NCBI RefSeq assembly: GCF_030463565.1
Contig: NC_134643.1
Span: 39,408,221-39,472,220 of the forward strand
From: Pelecanus crispus
Taxonomy: Eukaryota; Chordata; Aves; Pelecaniformes; Pelecanidae
Direction of reading: 5' to 3'
DNA: 64,000 bases
Positions within the stretch are counted from its first letter, which is position 1; every line of letters starts with the position of its first letter. The notes beneath the pieces are model-generated. The model searched no databases and was not told where the DNA came from. It worked only from the letters and a program-made list of their open reading frames with translations. This document shows positions 32,601-45,600 of the stretch, one piece after another. The position numbers were made by a program, and so were the translations under genes.

Positions 32601-34250
32601 GAGTGTGTAATAACTGGGAGGCAGAACTCTATTGATTTATTTAGCTTCCTCATTTTTTGTTGACTTCTTAGTTTTCATGACAGTTTTTAGTGGCCTTATA
32701 ATAAAAAGCCAGGGGAGGGATTCTGTCCTTCCTTTGCACTTTTGCAGCGTGAGCATTCCAGACACTTTGCACAAGTATAGAGGCAGCGGTGAAGCGTAGC
32801 TGCATCCATTCTCTGTTTGTCTTCTTCAGGCTGACGTTTGAATACTTAGCTTGCCCACTCTCCTTATTCAGGGCTACATAAATGTCATGGATACAAGCTT
32901 TGAAGAAGTTCTCATTTTGAGTAATTTGAGCATGATAAGCAGCTGAAAAATTGAAAAGGGCATATTTATTTAATTAAAAAATGTCTGACTGGATTTATTT
33001 GGAAGCTATCCAATAAAATAAACATCTGGTCCAAGACTAAATATGAGAAATTTCAGGTAACCTTTGAAATTTCCTTGCAGCAAGGAGTAGAAGATGGGCA
33101 AAAAGAATGAACGTAGACCCCAAGTCTGTATAAGACTTGGAGCAATGGGGAATTGTCACTCCTGGGTTCTTGGGCTGAATCTGACCTCACCGGCTGTCAG
33201 CTCAGTTGTGTCTCATGTGCTGATATTAGAGTTTTCAGTGTAGAGTGAAAGAGTGCCTAAGTTATCCATCTCTTATTTTACATGGCTGTGTGTATCATTC
33301 CCTCTGCCTCTTGCAGTCTAGGAAACTGAAAGGCAAAATCACTTTTCCTCTTCCAGAAACAGAAGTGATGCAGAAAGCTCTTTTGTTTACAGCAGTTTGG
33401 CTCTGTATCTCAAGGCTCAGGGTAGTTGTCTTAGGTACCTCGGTTAGCTGTGGAAAGATACAGTTCAGGAGGTTGCATCCTGTCCTCCCTTCTTCCAGTT
33501 TTCCCCATCACATGCCTTTTTTTGGATCCTATTGCTCAGCCAGATACCTGGGGATCTTCTAGTAACTAGTTCATTATGGTTACCTTGCTCTACTGGGGGG
33601 AGGGAATAGCCAGACCCCAGAGCCAAAAGCCATGTCAGCTTGAGGACGAAGGCAGAATCACGGGAAGTTTGAAGGCAGTTCAAAATCATTTCATTCCCTT
33701 CATATCCTGTCTTAAGCTGTACATTTCATTTCGCACTTCCAGAGAGTGCAGCAAAGAATTGGAGCCACGGTGTAAGATTTAAACTGCTGCTGACATCAAG
33801 CTTGGCCCCCGCAGCACTAGCACCAAGGCTGAGTTTGGGTGGCAACACATCAGCACCGTGAATGACTTACGAATGAAACAGAAATTTTTAAGGGGCATTT
33901 TCATACTTGGCTCGAGTGAAAAGTAGAGAATATTATTTATGGAGATGGAAATGTCCATGCCCAGTGAGGTGCAGTGTTGTCTTTGCTAATCTCAGATATA
34001 TTTGTATTTGAGTGTGGATTTTCTCCTTTGCACAGAGGTTCTCCTTCTAGCCAGTCTGTCAATGAAGTCATAACCCCACGATTGACATCATAGTCTGTAA
34101 TCATGGAAACTATTGCAATGTCAGAAATTCAGTTTTATAGCAGTCTCTGAACGATGGGAAAATGAGCTGTAAGAGAGGAAGTTGCTGTTTAAACTCAAAT
34201 ATCTTTGGTAATTATCAGAAATAGAGAAAGTATGAACACACAGTTCTGTA

Positions 34251-34320
34251 GGGCCAAACTGATTCTTGATGTAGTACTGCTGAAGACACTTGAGTTACCC
34301 CAGGGAGGAACTTACCCCCT
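34251..34320. repeat. Short palindromic ancient repeat
   Basis: The sequence begins GGGCCAAACTGATTCTTGAT and ends GGAGGAACTTACCCC. The two ends are degenerate reverse complements of each other, with a central GCTGAAGACACTTGAGT. This is like the abundant sauropsid palindromic repeat with a GGCCAAATTC-type start and a TGTAACTCC word. It is strongly diverged, and the family is not assigned. Confidence 0.35.
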
Positions 34321-35154
34321 GTGTCTGGAATGACTTGATGGCAAACATGTGAAGAGGAAGTGAATTTATGCTCCAGTTTAATATATTGGAAAGTTTTCCC
34401 TCGTCTGAAAGTCTTTCTTTATCTCTGAATTTCCTGGCTTTTGTGGATTTATATTAGATCCTTAATGTTATTTCAATGTATTTTTTCTGGTGTTTGATGT
34501 CTTTTGGGTTGTTTTTACTGGGGATATAATATATATATATTTAATGAAAGTAAAAGCAATCTTCCATTGAGGAGGTCACAAAGCTTTCATGAATACTGTG
34601 TAGCTACCAAGTGCAAGGCGTCTCCTTATTTCAGATCTGTGGTTGTTGCTTGTGTAGCTAAAGCATTCATTTCAATGAGAAGGTGCAAATACCTCTTAAA
34701 GAACATTTTAGCACCTATTTTCCAAAGTAAAATATTATTGTCATTTTTAATTCTTTACAAAAGGATTACCTCTCCAACTCTATATGCAGAGTGCTTGCAA
34801 CCTCTTAAAATTAATGATCTGCAGTATAAATAGAACATCAATACATTATGCTTGTCAAAACCTTGAAAAAGGATTATTTTTAAGACACGTGGAAAGATGG
34901 GATAAACAGTTACATGTTGTACCTATATGCAAGTTGCTCACCCCTATTCTTTATCAGAATTCCCTATTCTAAGACTGCTGGGAGGCGCAGATTATGTACA
35001 AAGTCAAGCCATGGGGAGTGGAGGCTTTTGAGGATGCAAGTGAATGGAGAGGCTTATTTGTGCGCTAGCCGATTTCCTAACAGAAACAGAACTCAGTTCT
35101 CCCTTGCTTGCACAGGTCTACTGAGTCCATGGCATTTCCCCAATTATGTAATGG

Positions 35155-35425
35155 TGTAAGGGGACAAGGGGCAATGGCCACAAGTTTTGGCAAGGGAAAT
35201 TCCCATGGAGCAAGGAAAAAAATTCCACAGTGGAAGGGGATGAGCACGGGACACGCTCTGCAGAGACGCTGAGCAGTCTCCCTCCTTGAAGATTTCCAAA
35301 CATCAACCAGAGAAAGCCCAGACCAACCTGATCTAACTGTTGATTTAGAAGTTAGCCCAGCTTTGAGCAGGAGGTTGGAGTAAAGTTCTAGCCACCTTCC
35401 AAACCAGATTTTCGATGTTTTTATG
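35155..35425 (+). mobile_element. CR1 LINE 3' fragment
   Basis: This is the 3' part of a chicken-repeat-1 type LINE. The ordered words GGACAAGGGGCAATGGCCAC, TCTCCCTCCTTGAAGATTTC, AGACCAACCTGATCTAACTG and GCTTTGAGCAGGAGGTTGGA match the CR1 3' region from the ACAAGGGGCAATGG word to the TTTGAGCAGGAGGTTGGACTAGATGA-like end. The copy is truncated at the 5' end, as usual, and is diverged by many point changes. It has no coding capacity. CR1 is the dominant LINE of birds and reptiles and supports a sauropsid source. Confidence 0.82.
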
Positions 35426-36509
35426 CTATACCTGTCAATGTACTTGAGCCCATTGTATCTTAAAACTTCTAATGACTGAGAATGTCACCAGGGTGAGTAA
35501 GTTGATAAAAGGGCCCAATTTTTGCACAAATTCTTAGTTATCTGTTGGGGATGCATCAGGCTTAAGGCTTTTCCATTAGGTTTTTGTGGAAGTATTTAGT
35601 AAGATATTAGACTTAGTCAACGTAAAGCCCTTTTGGTGCATAAAAGGAGAATAGCTGTGTGCTGAGTTCCTCCCCATCAAGCACAGGCCTGTCAAAAGCC
35701 TGTCAGCTTTGGTCTGTTTTACCCGGGAGGGGAAGGAGGAAAAGGATTTGAGAATGGCCAGAGCATGCTAGGGCAGCTCTTTTTGCCAAGCAGCTGGTTC
35801 GAGTAATTTGTTGTGGAGCTGACTGGCTTTCCTCATGTTCTTCCTGATTTACAGTAGTGAAACGGCAGGTATTTGAGTCTTGACTACTTACCAGTTTTCT
35901 TTGGTGGCAGATCAAGACTGGAATGAATAGTAGAGTTGCCCCAGTTTTACTTTAACTGTCCATCATGCTCAGCAGTAAGTGAAGGGAGGAGGACAGAGAC
36001 CCCTGGTTCTGGAAAGTCTTGGCGAGAGCCACATGGCATCCCAGCACTGCGTGTGATCTTTGCTTCTAAGAGGAAGAGATTTTTCTCCATTATTAAGTGG
36101 ATTTTTACCCCTTGTACTGGGAATCTGCCGCTGAAATCATGAAACAAAGGTGAAAGGCAATTTTATCTGTGTTTCTGTTGTGTCACCTGGACGAGCAGAG
36201 CTGGGGGACCAAAATCTATCCAAGCGCCCTGGGCTTGTTCTGCGGGCAGTAAGGCAGGGCATATGCCAGAGAGCTGTGCTCCTGGCAGCACTGCCGGAGG
36301 GCTGTGAGGGGAAAGACCTGGGAGCAGCGCATGGATGGATTGGGAAAGTGGGAGAAATAGCAAGGATCTGTGCCTCGCAGGACCAGCCATAAAGGTACTA
36401 GATACCTTACACTGTTGTTGTTCCTCTACTGTGCTTGCTGTTGAGGTATCCCATGTATGTGCAATGACAGGCTACTCTTCTATGTCTGTTGTGCAAGGGA
36501 GGGCGAGCT

Positions 36510-36960
36510 AGCATTGCTTCAGGGGAGTGGGAACCGGCATGGTTAGACACCAAGCTGCGGTGATCCGGGAGCCGTCTGGGATGCAATCGAGGCACGGTTG
36601 GCTCCAGGATCTCTGTTGGCCACAGCACTCTAGGCCTGTAGAGTGGAAGCGCTCCCGTGTGCATGGCCGGCACGTCCCATGCTGGCCGTGCAAAGCCACA
36701 GCCTCTCTCCTCTGCTCTGACCTCACCTGCTACAGCTGGTTGACAGATCTGCCGCTCCGCTGCTTCAGATGGCTGCTGCCAGTCAGGGAGACGAGAGGCT
36801 GCAGTGGTCAGTGAGCTGCTGGGAAGGGTCCCTGCTCAGAGACAGACCCCGTCAGGCAAATGCTTCAGCAGCAGGCTGACGCCTGTGCTGCCGCCCTGAC
36901 CCCGCAGGCTGGCCAGCCTCATCCCTGCCCTGTGCCTTGCTGCACCCGTGGCACCTGCCA
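36510..36960. other. GC-rich islet in intron 3
   Basis: This local stretch is clearly richer in G, C and CpG than the surrounding intron and is open in several frames up to about 95 codons on both strands. None of the frames resembles a known protein. It could be an alternative exon, an enhancer or an old CpG island. Nothing decides between these. Confidence 0.3.
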
Positions 36961-39900
36961 AAGTGAGAGAGTTTGCAAATCTGAGCATTAGGGCTATCTC
37001 CTGGTGAAGATGTGTGAGCAGCGGTTGCTCCGATGGATGGCGCAGCAGGTAGGAGCCATGAAGGGTTGGGTTTAGTTGGTTTGATCTGAACTCCATCAAG
37101 AGGCTGATTTTTACCGCTATGCCAAATGCTTCGTTTTCCAGGGGGAAAAAAAATATCCGTATGTTAGCCACAGAATAGTTGGTTTTTTCTCTGTTGAGAA
37201 GGGAAGAGAAGCACAAGGTTCACAGTAGTTTGAATGCAAGGTCCCGTGTTCTAGAAGTATCAAGATGCAATAAATATATTCATGGCCAGTAGACTTTTCT
37301 GAACATTGCTCCTGGACCAAAAGGAAATTCTTCTATCCCTGGTCTGTGACAGCACTGCGTGAGCATATGTCATACATCACATTTGGGGGAAGTTTTTTTG
37401 TTTTTTTTTTATTTCTGTGAATAGTTGTAGGAAATCAGCCTCTTTTAAGAGTTCATCTGCTCAACCTGTTTATTCCCTACTTACAGTTTTACTAATCCTT
37501 TTTTTTTTTTTTTGTGACATCACAATGATTTCCACAACAACCGATTGTGAGGTTGCAAACAAAGGATTATGACTTCAGGTGCAGAATTAACAGACAAACT
37601 CTTAAGAAACAGGTTTTCAGGCAAATGACCCTATTAATAAAGAGTGAGAGGGGAGGGGAAGAATCCCCAAACACATGATGTGCAGTAGGGATGGAGGTGA
37701 TTCAAGCTGAGCAGTTGTTAGGATTTCCTGTGAGGTTATAGCATTGTTTGAAGGCAATAAAAGTACATGAAGCTGCAAGAAATTATTGTTTCACCTCTGT
37801 TAGAAATGCTGAAGTTGCTATTTAAAGCTGCTGGTTTTGTCAGAAAGAAGTTAGCTCTTGACTTGTGCATTGTTTCAAAACAACACAAACCCCCAAGGTA
37901 TAACTACTATTAAAAAATACACTACTGGTTCCTCAAGGACTTTGTTGTGAGTGTCATCCATGTGTAGCTGACAGCTGTGGTGAGTTTCTTGCAAAAGCTT
38001 CCTCGGATTGTCAGCAGCAAACATTTCTGATGAACTTCATCACATTCACTGTTGGAGTGACACGGTGAAGGGATTCTGCCAGGAATAATCTTACCTTTGA
38101 TGCCAGAAGTTCCCAGATCTTTCTGATGATGTTTCCTACTTCCAACTTCACTTTTGGGTTTGTGGCTCTTCTTTCACTTCTGCTGCTTCATGGGGCTCAT
38201 AAACCCCACTTGAAGGAGTCATGACAGTCCTTAAGGTTCAGGAATGTCTGCCTTATGTCCTCACCAAGAGAAAAGATTTGTAATTCCTCCCCAATACATT
38301 GGAGTCATTAGTTTAAACAAGACAGGAGATGCAGGACTGAGTCCATAACAACCAAGTAGTTTCTGTGGCCGTCCTTTTGTGTTTGTATCCCTGCAGTCCC
38401 CATTCTTCTTCCTTGGGCAAGTTGCTGCTTACAAATCGCAGTGGCCCGGGGAGCTTGTTTCTTACGCTTCTTTTCTGGCTGCTAACAGAGATGGAAGTCT
38501 GTCCATGCCCGAGCTTTGGCCTCTGTTCGAGGCTCTGTGCAGAGTTGATGGCCCCAGTTCACGTCAGGCGGGTAACTGCCACCCTGCAACCACTTCACCT
38601 CCCTGGGGCAGCGATCTTCTCCCCCTACCCCATCCCTGGGCATCTCTACCAAAAAGTACCTGGAAAGGGATAGCAAATTTATGGAGACTTCATCAAATGG
38701 GCAGCATATCCTGTGTGGAGCTTTCCTCTCTCCGTGCTTTTTCTTCAGTTTCTTCCCATATCAGACCTCAAGACAGGAGTCGCAGTTATGGACATGTCAA
38801 TTAATAAAGTTGATGAGTTACGGTAGGTCTCGCCTTATTTAGTTGTGTTTGTGTTCTTCAGGCATCTTTGTCTTACTCCCATTTCCCTCTTCTGATAACG
38901 ACAGGAGGGGTTTCTGTGTGGGCCAGTCGTTCTAACCCTAAATGCTTTCCAAATTTCCTTTCCCCTTTAGTTTCCCACGGGCGCTATTTCTTAGTTTCTC
39001 AGAAATATTTCCCCTAGGATTTGTCTCATTTTTTTTTCTGGCATTTCAAAGTTTGGACAGGGACTCTCTGCTTCCTGGAGTTTTAATAATTACATCCTCT
39101 GTGCCCAGCCATGGCCTGTTAATGGAGTCATACGCACTGGGTTTCATACAGGAATTTTCTGTTTGCTGCTCCCGAGGCAGCAGAAAGACTTCTCGCAACT
39201 GGTATTGGAGTAAGAACAATAAATGCATAGGGCTTTTCCTGGGCAGCGGGACTGGCTGGGAGGGGTTGCCGACTCTTGATTTATCCATCCTGAGGAAACG
39301 GCTGGTGTGAGTTTGCTCTTCATTTTGATGACCCGAGAGGAGAAGAGGTAGCACGGTCCTTCTGGGGAGTGGGACGTATTGTGCAGACCATTTTAATCAG
39401 ATTTCTTGTGTAACCTTTCCAATTGTTAGTCAAGATGGTACCTTTTCCCTTTTGAACGTTTTTAGTAAATCTGGCCCCAGTACAGTTTCTTCAGGTGCTT
39501 GAAAATTAAGGTTGTATAAAGGTAAATGTACTAGGCAGAAGTAGTTCTTAGGGTTGTTGCAGGCGTACTGACACCTTTTCAGGGATGGGGACTATTTTCA
39601 GGTTCTGTGGACAGTATTCAGCTACCTAGGGTAGATGTATAATTGAGGTGATTAACCACTTTTCCTCATTGGCTAATGAGTCAGGACGAGAGGTGATGAG
39701 CCATCCCTTGAGCTGCCTATATGGTCTGAGTATAAAGCCATGCCATGAAGAAATGAGAGGACTAGTTGTAAGGTTCTTGTTTGATTCCTCTTCCCCTTGT
39801 TGCCTATCACGTTTTCCTTTTTTCACCCTGCGCCCGGTCTTCCAGCCTGCTGCAGGTTGCTGTAGGCACCACTTTCCAGTTCTCTTTCACTTAAGTAAAC

Positions 39901-41111
39901 CTGATTATGAGAATGGTGCTCTTAGGAATATTTACCCTAGTAGGCACTGCTTTCCCTGGGCCTTGTAGATAAAAAGCTTTCAGCTTTGTGAGGAAATGTA
40001 CAGATACCGACAAGCAGTGTCTGTTGAAGGTTTTTCATGCCAGAAAGGACAAAGAGGATAAAAAGAAAACCCGTTGCTTTTATCAGGTACCTAGAAAATC
40101 TATGGTTGTCAATGGATAAATGCAAACATGCATGCTCTTCACATCCCTGGTCTGTGCAGACACCTGAAGCATTCCGAAATCCTGCTTGCAGTTGTTGCGA
40201 AGTCATTCACCTTTATACACACAGAGCCATATTTTAGCCATGATGTGGGTGGTTATTTTAGTCTCAGTTTCACAGTAACTGTACCTGGAATGATTACACC
40301 AGCAACAATGCGAAACATCTTAATGCAAACGACAGTGATGAGTGGCGTAGGCTGGAATCCTCCGTACCCCCACCTCTGCCGCAGCCGTGCTGCAAGTCGG
40401 GGCTTCCCGCAGCTGGGAGCGCTTAACTCACAGGCTCCAAGTAAGTAGCTTCTATTTCATTTTGAGCACCGTAACATCTCTGCTAAAAAAGAAACCGACT
40501 TCCCCTGCAGCTTGTGGAGCTAGGGTTGGAGACAAACACATTCACTAAGAGGTTTAAACGTTAAAAAAATTAGTCTCATGTTTGGGGTTTGATTTTTTTT
40601 CAGCCTCTCCTTAGCTGCTTCTCTTTCTTAAATGAGTATTTTATTCCATTAGCCTTGGTGAAGAGTACTTCCAGAGGCTACTGGGAATGCATTTTAGTGT
40701 TTGTTGGTTAAAATATTCTTCAGATGTTACATACGTAAAATCTTCGTGGCCGATTGAGTACATTTTAGTATATTTTTGTAAGTTACAAAAACACCTAAGG
40801 GCCTGCAGTGATTTTGTAACACCTGAATAATGCCTTCGTCTGTTTGAAGGAGGCGTCAGGAGGCTGTGAGTGGCTGTGGTGAGGAGCCACGTAAGAATCA
40901 GTCAGACCTGATTTGATCAGAATGAGACGCTGAATGAGAAATGAGAAAGAGAGAGCCTCTGTGCGAATTGGATGCCCTCTGAGAAAGAACAGACTGGTAT
41001 GTAGCTAGTGAGGTCCTTAGAAGTGCCTGTATTTGAGCCATTCTATATACATACACACACAGACACACATAAATATTTTTAATGTGAAGAAATTCCGAGG
41101 CAAGAATCTTC

Positions 41112-41246
41112 TATTGTAAATAATAGAAATAGAAAATATTAATAGAACATAAAAATAGAAAATATTAAATTGTACAAGCAATGAAATTGTATTAAATTGT
41201 ATAGAAATAGAAAATAATAAATTGTATAGAAAATAAAATAATATTG
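41112..41246. repeat. AT-rich degenerate tandem repeat
   Basis: Variants of ATAGAAATAGAAAATATTAA and AAATTGTATAGAAA are repeated over about 135 bp. The array is imperfect and contains only A, T and scattered G or C. It is a low-complexity locus likely to differ between alleles. Confidence 0.75.
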
Positions 41247-43837
41247 CAGTTAAAACTTTTCAATCCTAATGTTTGTAAGCCTGAGAGATTAAAAATTCAA
41301 GTTATATTTGGAAAAAACCCACAAACAACCCAAAGCCCCATCATTTGCTATTTCCCAAAGCTTGGAAAGTATGCAGATGCTTAGTTAAGGTCAATCTACT
41401 TTATCTCCTCCTGATGTTCGTTTCCTCACAACCAGAATTTTAGTGAAAACCTTTCCTGTAGAGACACTGCAGTAGTGACCCCTAATACTAAAACCATATT
41501 TTTTAGTAAGTTGCCTTTCATTACAGCTCTGGCAGACATCAGCAAGGACAAAATTTTAACCTCCCCAGTGAACTCACCTGGTTTCTTTTCTCTTTCTAAT
41601 TGATTTTTACTTCATCCACAAATAGCTTGATTTTTTAATCCTAAATGCGTGCCGTGCTATCATTTGAAAAGAGCTGGCCAACCTTTCTGACTCTGTTTCA
41701 ACTGATGGAGTCACTGGGGCAGCTCCTGTTCATGCCCAGCTGTGTGGAGAGCATACTCAGGTCTGGAGACTGAGTTGTCTGTGGGTCAAGTTCAATTCAC
41801 AGGTTGGGAGGAGGGCATCGCTGGTTTGTAGCCAGTGGTAGCGAAGTTACTGAATTTCATATTTCTCTGCAAAAAAAGAGTCCATCTTGCTTCTGAAGTC
41901 ATACACAACTCGACAACATTTATCGACAATTACTTCCACGTCCTTAGTCACAAAAATGTTGTATCTCTAAATAGAAAATGATGTGATGCAAATCCTTAAA
42001 TGATGGAATAATATATATGGAATAAATAATATGGAGTGCTATCTACAGAATATATAAAATGTATGGAATGCACTAAGAACAATGTTTAATGATTTGGCAA
42101 ACAATCTCACTCTCCATGCATGCAGCTGGGGCGGCGTTTAATGTGGCGTGTCCTACATGTGGCATTCAGCTCCCTGTGACTTTTCCATTAAGTTCACTGA
42201 CATGTGTGCTGGTTTTCTTGAAGTGCTTAGGAAAAGGAAGTTTTGCAGCGACTAATCTCTTTCAGGAAAATAATGATAATGTAGCACTTTACAAAATAAA
42301 TATGAAAGGTAAATGTTTGGTGGGGTTACTGAGAAGAGTTAAGGTTAGGTAGATAATCACAATTGAACAATCCCGTCTTTTACTTGTTTGCATGCTTATA
42401 GTGCTAATTGCTGCCTCAGGTTTTATTTCAAAAATTGCAAGCTGATATGCTGCTTTAAAAGGCATCAACTTACCTTCCCGAGCAAATGAGCAATGATGCA
42501 CTTTCAAGAATACTTGTTAAAGAGTCATTTCCTAGTACCACAAACCAAGGAAGTAATTTTAAATGAGTAACTAACTAGTTGATTTAATAAGTCAGCTAAT
42601 ATACTCTTTAAAGGAATGGAAATAATTTAATATCAAACTAAAATATTTGATAAAGAACCTATTGTACCTTCATCTGTCAGGCTCGACTCAAGTATTTAAA
42701 ATCTGTGGAAGCGTTTTCTGTGACTTTAGTGTGGGTTAATCAGATTTTTACAAATACATTAAACAGACTCGTTGATCCTTTACAGTACAGTTCTTACAGG
42801 AGATTATGCAGATAGATGGTAATTTTGACCTTTATTAACATTGCCTTCTGTCGTGGTCAGTGGAGATTTGTGAATAGTAATGAGCTGCTGATGTAAAATT
42901 GTCAGTTTGCTATTACTACTAAAATGGCTCTTTAGTACCAGAATGCAGTTAGCAGACCTAAGCAATAAAAGCTGTTTGTTCAGCTATAGTCCAAAACTTT
43001 GTCTTTTAGGTTGGGTTGCAAAATGTTTTTGTGTTTAAATTGAAGATGACAAGCTCTTTTGCATGACAACCATTTCCCTTCACTCGGACTTCCAAGTGTT
43101 TCTCTCGTCTATTTGTTAGTGGCTTTTGTAGGTCAGACAGGAGAAGTATTGCTGACTTATCTCAGCCTGTCACAACTAAAATCACCTCCTTCGCATAGCA
43201 GTAACTGAATTTTATGGCTTGAAAAATTTTCTTTTTATGTATTAAAAATCAGCATAGCAACAGTAATAGATGCACTAGTAGTAATGAGTCGTAAAATGAA
43301 TGCAGAAACCCCCCAATGGATATGTATCTGGTTTTCAGTACTTCTTTTCACTGATTTTTGCTACTTTCTTCCCCAGGAAGGAATTTTGTACATGTTAAAT
43401 GAGCAGGGCTGGAAATTAACTTTCATAGGAAAGTCATTAATGATTGATTATAGTAGAAATTGATGGAGCTATAGAGTTTGTTTCCTTAGCAATTTTGCTA
43501 AAAGAGGTAGCAAATAATAGAAAAATGTGTTCTTTTTCAAGTATAATGCAGTAGCAAAGATATAATGATTTATTAAGTATACTAGGATTTTTTTTTCTTT
43601 TGCCGCTATTCGTATGTTTTTAACAGTAGTGAAATTAATGATTCAAAGATATTTGTAATTAGAGTTTTGTTTCCATCAGGGGCTCGAGAGTCAATATGCA
43701 GAACAGCATCTGAAATGCCTATAGCTTTATTCTATAAAAGCTGTCAGCAGAGGTTCAGCACTGTCGGCACATTTAATATAAAGATGAACAAGGACTCTAT
43801 AAAAACTAAAAGATAAAGTGGATGTAATAGGAAAAAC

Positions 43838-43965
43838 TGAACAAAGGAAAATTTAAATGGAATCAGGAGTATTTCCAAAAAAGCAAACTGTATTAGGCCA
43901 TGGAACAGACTCGCCAGGGTCGTGCTGGAGACCTCATTGCTTTCAGACACTTGAAGGAGAGCTAC
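43838..43965 (+). mobile_element. Possible old CR1 fragment
   Basis: The words CTGAACAAAGGAAAATTTAA, GGCCATGGAACAGACTCGCC, AGGGTCGTGCTGGAGACCTC and TTTCAGACACTTGAA run parallel to the CR1 segment in which a GGAAATTCCA word is followed by CACTGGAACAGGCTGCCCAG, a GTGGAGTC word and a TTCAAAAC word. The similarity is patchy, and the frame and family are uncertain. Confidence 0.4.
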
Positions 43966-45568
43966 CAAACTGAAATGAAATTGGCGTTAAGCTCAGCTAT
44001 GCCTGCTGATAACACCGCTAGCTGAACTGTGGTCAGCAGAGATCACAGCAAGTTTAGCTGCTTGATTTCCCCACTGCCTTTTGCTGCTCTGGTGGAACCC
44101 AACCCACTCATGCGAGAGGCTCACCTAGAAGCGTGCCCGGTTGCTGCATTGACGCCCCAGTACAGTCACTCCCATGCTTTCTTGGTCTAGGAAGGTTTCT
44201 ACAGCAGTATTTCTCAAGGTCTGCCTGAGTCTCTCCCACTGTTACAGCTGTGACTTTTCACAGACGTGAAGCCAGATGGCCTCTGCAGCCACTGATTTCC
44301 CTTACTCCTTCTCAGGTTCATATTGTCCCAGAGGGCCAATCCTGACAGCGGTATGATATTCTCATTCACTCTTAGAGATGTATGCTCTGTGAAAGAAAAT
44401 GGACATATGAGGTGTCTTAAGACACCCTAGCTTATAGAGACCTAGGGAAAATAGTGAATGTTCACACATATTTCCCTGCTTCAGTTTCTTCGTAGGTTTA
44501 TGGGGAAAGAGCGCAGTTATGTGAGAAGACTGTGATGTCCTTTCTGATGCTTTTGTTCTCTTATGATCCATGAAGTCGCTTTCTTCTTGGCAGTGAATTT
44601 CCGTCTTCCTCAGCTAGTTCAGCAGTGAGACACGTTTCCCTCCTAGGAAAGCACGCTTTTCTCTTTCCTGCTAAAGCCTCCTGTTCACATGAGTACTGTT
44701 CCTGTCTGCCTTGCCTTCTTGTTTTCAAAAGCTTTTCCCAACACCTAGTTTCTCTGTTCTGCTTTTTCTTTAGACCCTGGGTTTCTTCTTGGAAATTGGA
44801 AAAAAATCTGATTGAGGAGAGGTAGAGTAAGAAAGAGCATCTGACTGATTGTGGACAAGTCAGAAAAGCCAAGTGGGACTGAGTACGCACAAAAAGAAAA
44901 GGCGCAAACGAGCATACTCTTTCTCTCTTTCAGAGCAAGACAGGCTGAAAGGGCTGGTAAAGAAGGATTCATAGTCTTCAGACAGTCAAAACCCTGAGGA
45001 TAATGTATAACAGTAAAGTAATCAGTATCATACTTGGGATTGCCGAGACACGATGACTCTTCCCTCTGTGTCTTTGATTAGGAGACCTAGCCCTCGGGTG
45101 TGAAGATGGGGTGATAAAACAGGATTGAGTGGCAGGGATTTATCGTGAGAAAGAGGAAAAGAGAAAATGCAGAGGTAGCATAGAAGAGGCATCACAGAAA
45201 GAGAAAGAGAAAAAGAGAGAGTGGATGAAAAGGAAAGAGGAAACAGACACTAAGGACAAATGGAAAGAAAGATAGCCCATAATCTACTGTACAACATAAA
45301 AGAAAGGAAAAGTGGAGCAAAGCCAGAGAAGGCAAGAAAAAGTAAGAGATTACATTGCATTATAAAAAAAAAAAAAGTATTAGAAATTCAGTGGGCTTTC
45401 CTGCAATCAGTGGACTAGATGAGGTGAACAGTCACAGTCCAGGCTTTTGTGGTTCTGTGACATTAAAACAGCAGAATGAGGGAGGGGTGCTCAAAGAAGG
45501 GACAGAGAAAATAAGAATTTGAGTGGAACAAAAAAGACAAAACTCCAGAGGAAACCTCAGAGTTTATG

Positions 45569-45600
45569 AGTATAAACTCGCAGAATTCTGAGTTTATACT
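45569..45600. repeat. Perfect 11-bp inverted repeat
   Basis: AGTATAAACTC at 45,569-45,579 and GAGTTTATACT at 45,590-45,600 are exact reverse complements with a 10-base spacer. This small hairpin has no recognised function. Confidence 0.8.

Noticed and set aside
38365..38804. Two overlapping frames of 102 and 141 codons
   Set aside because: Different frames of the same stretch are open and neither resembles a known protein. There is no acceptor/donor pair that would make a convincing exon.
42236..42310. Possible MIR tail (TAGCACTTTACAAAATAA)
   Set aside because: Only one word of about 15 bases fits, which is too little in AT-rich DNA.
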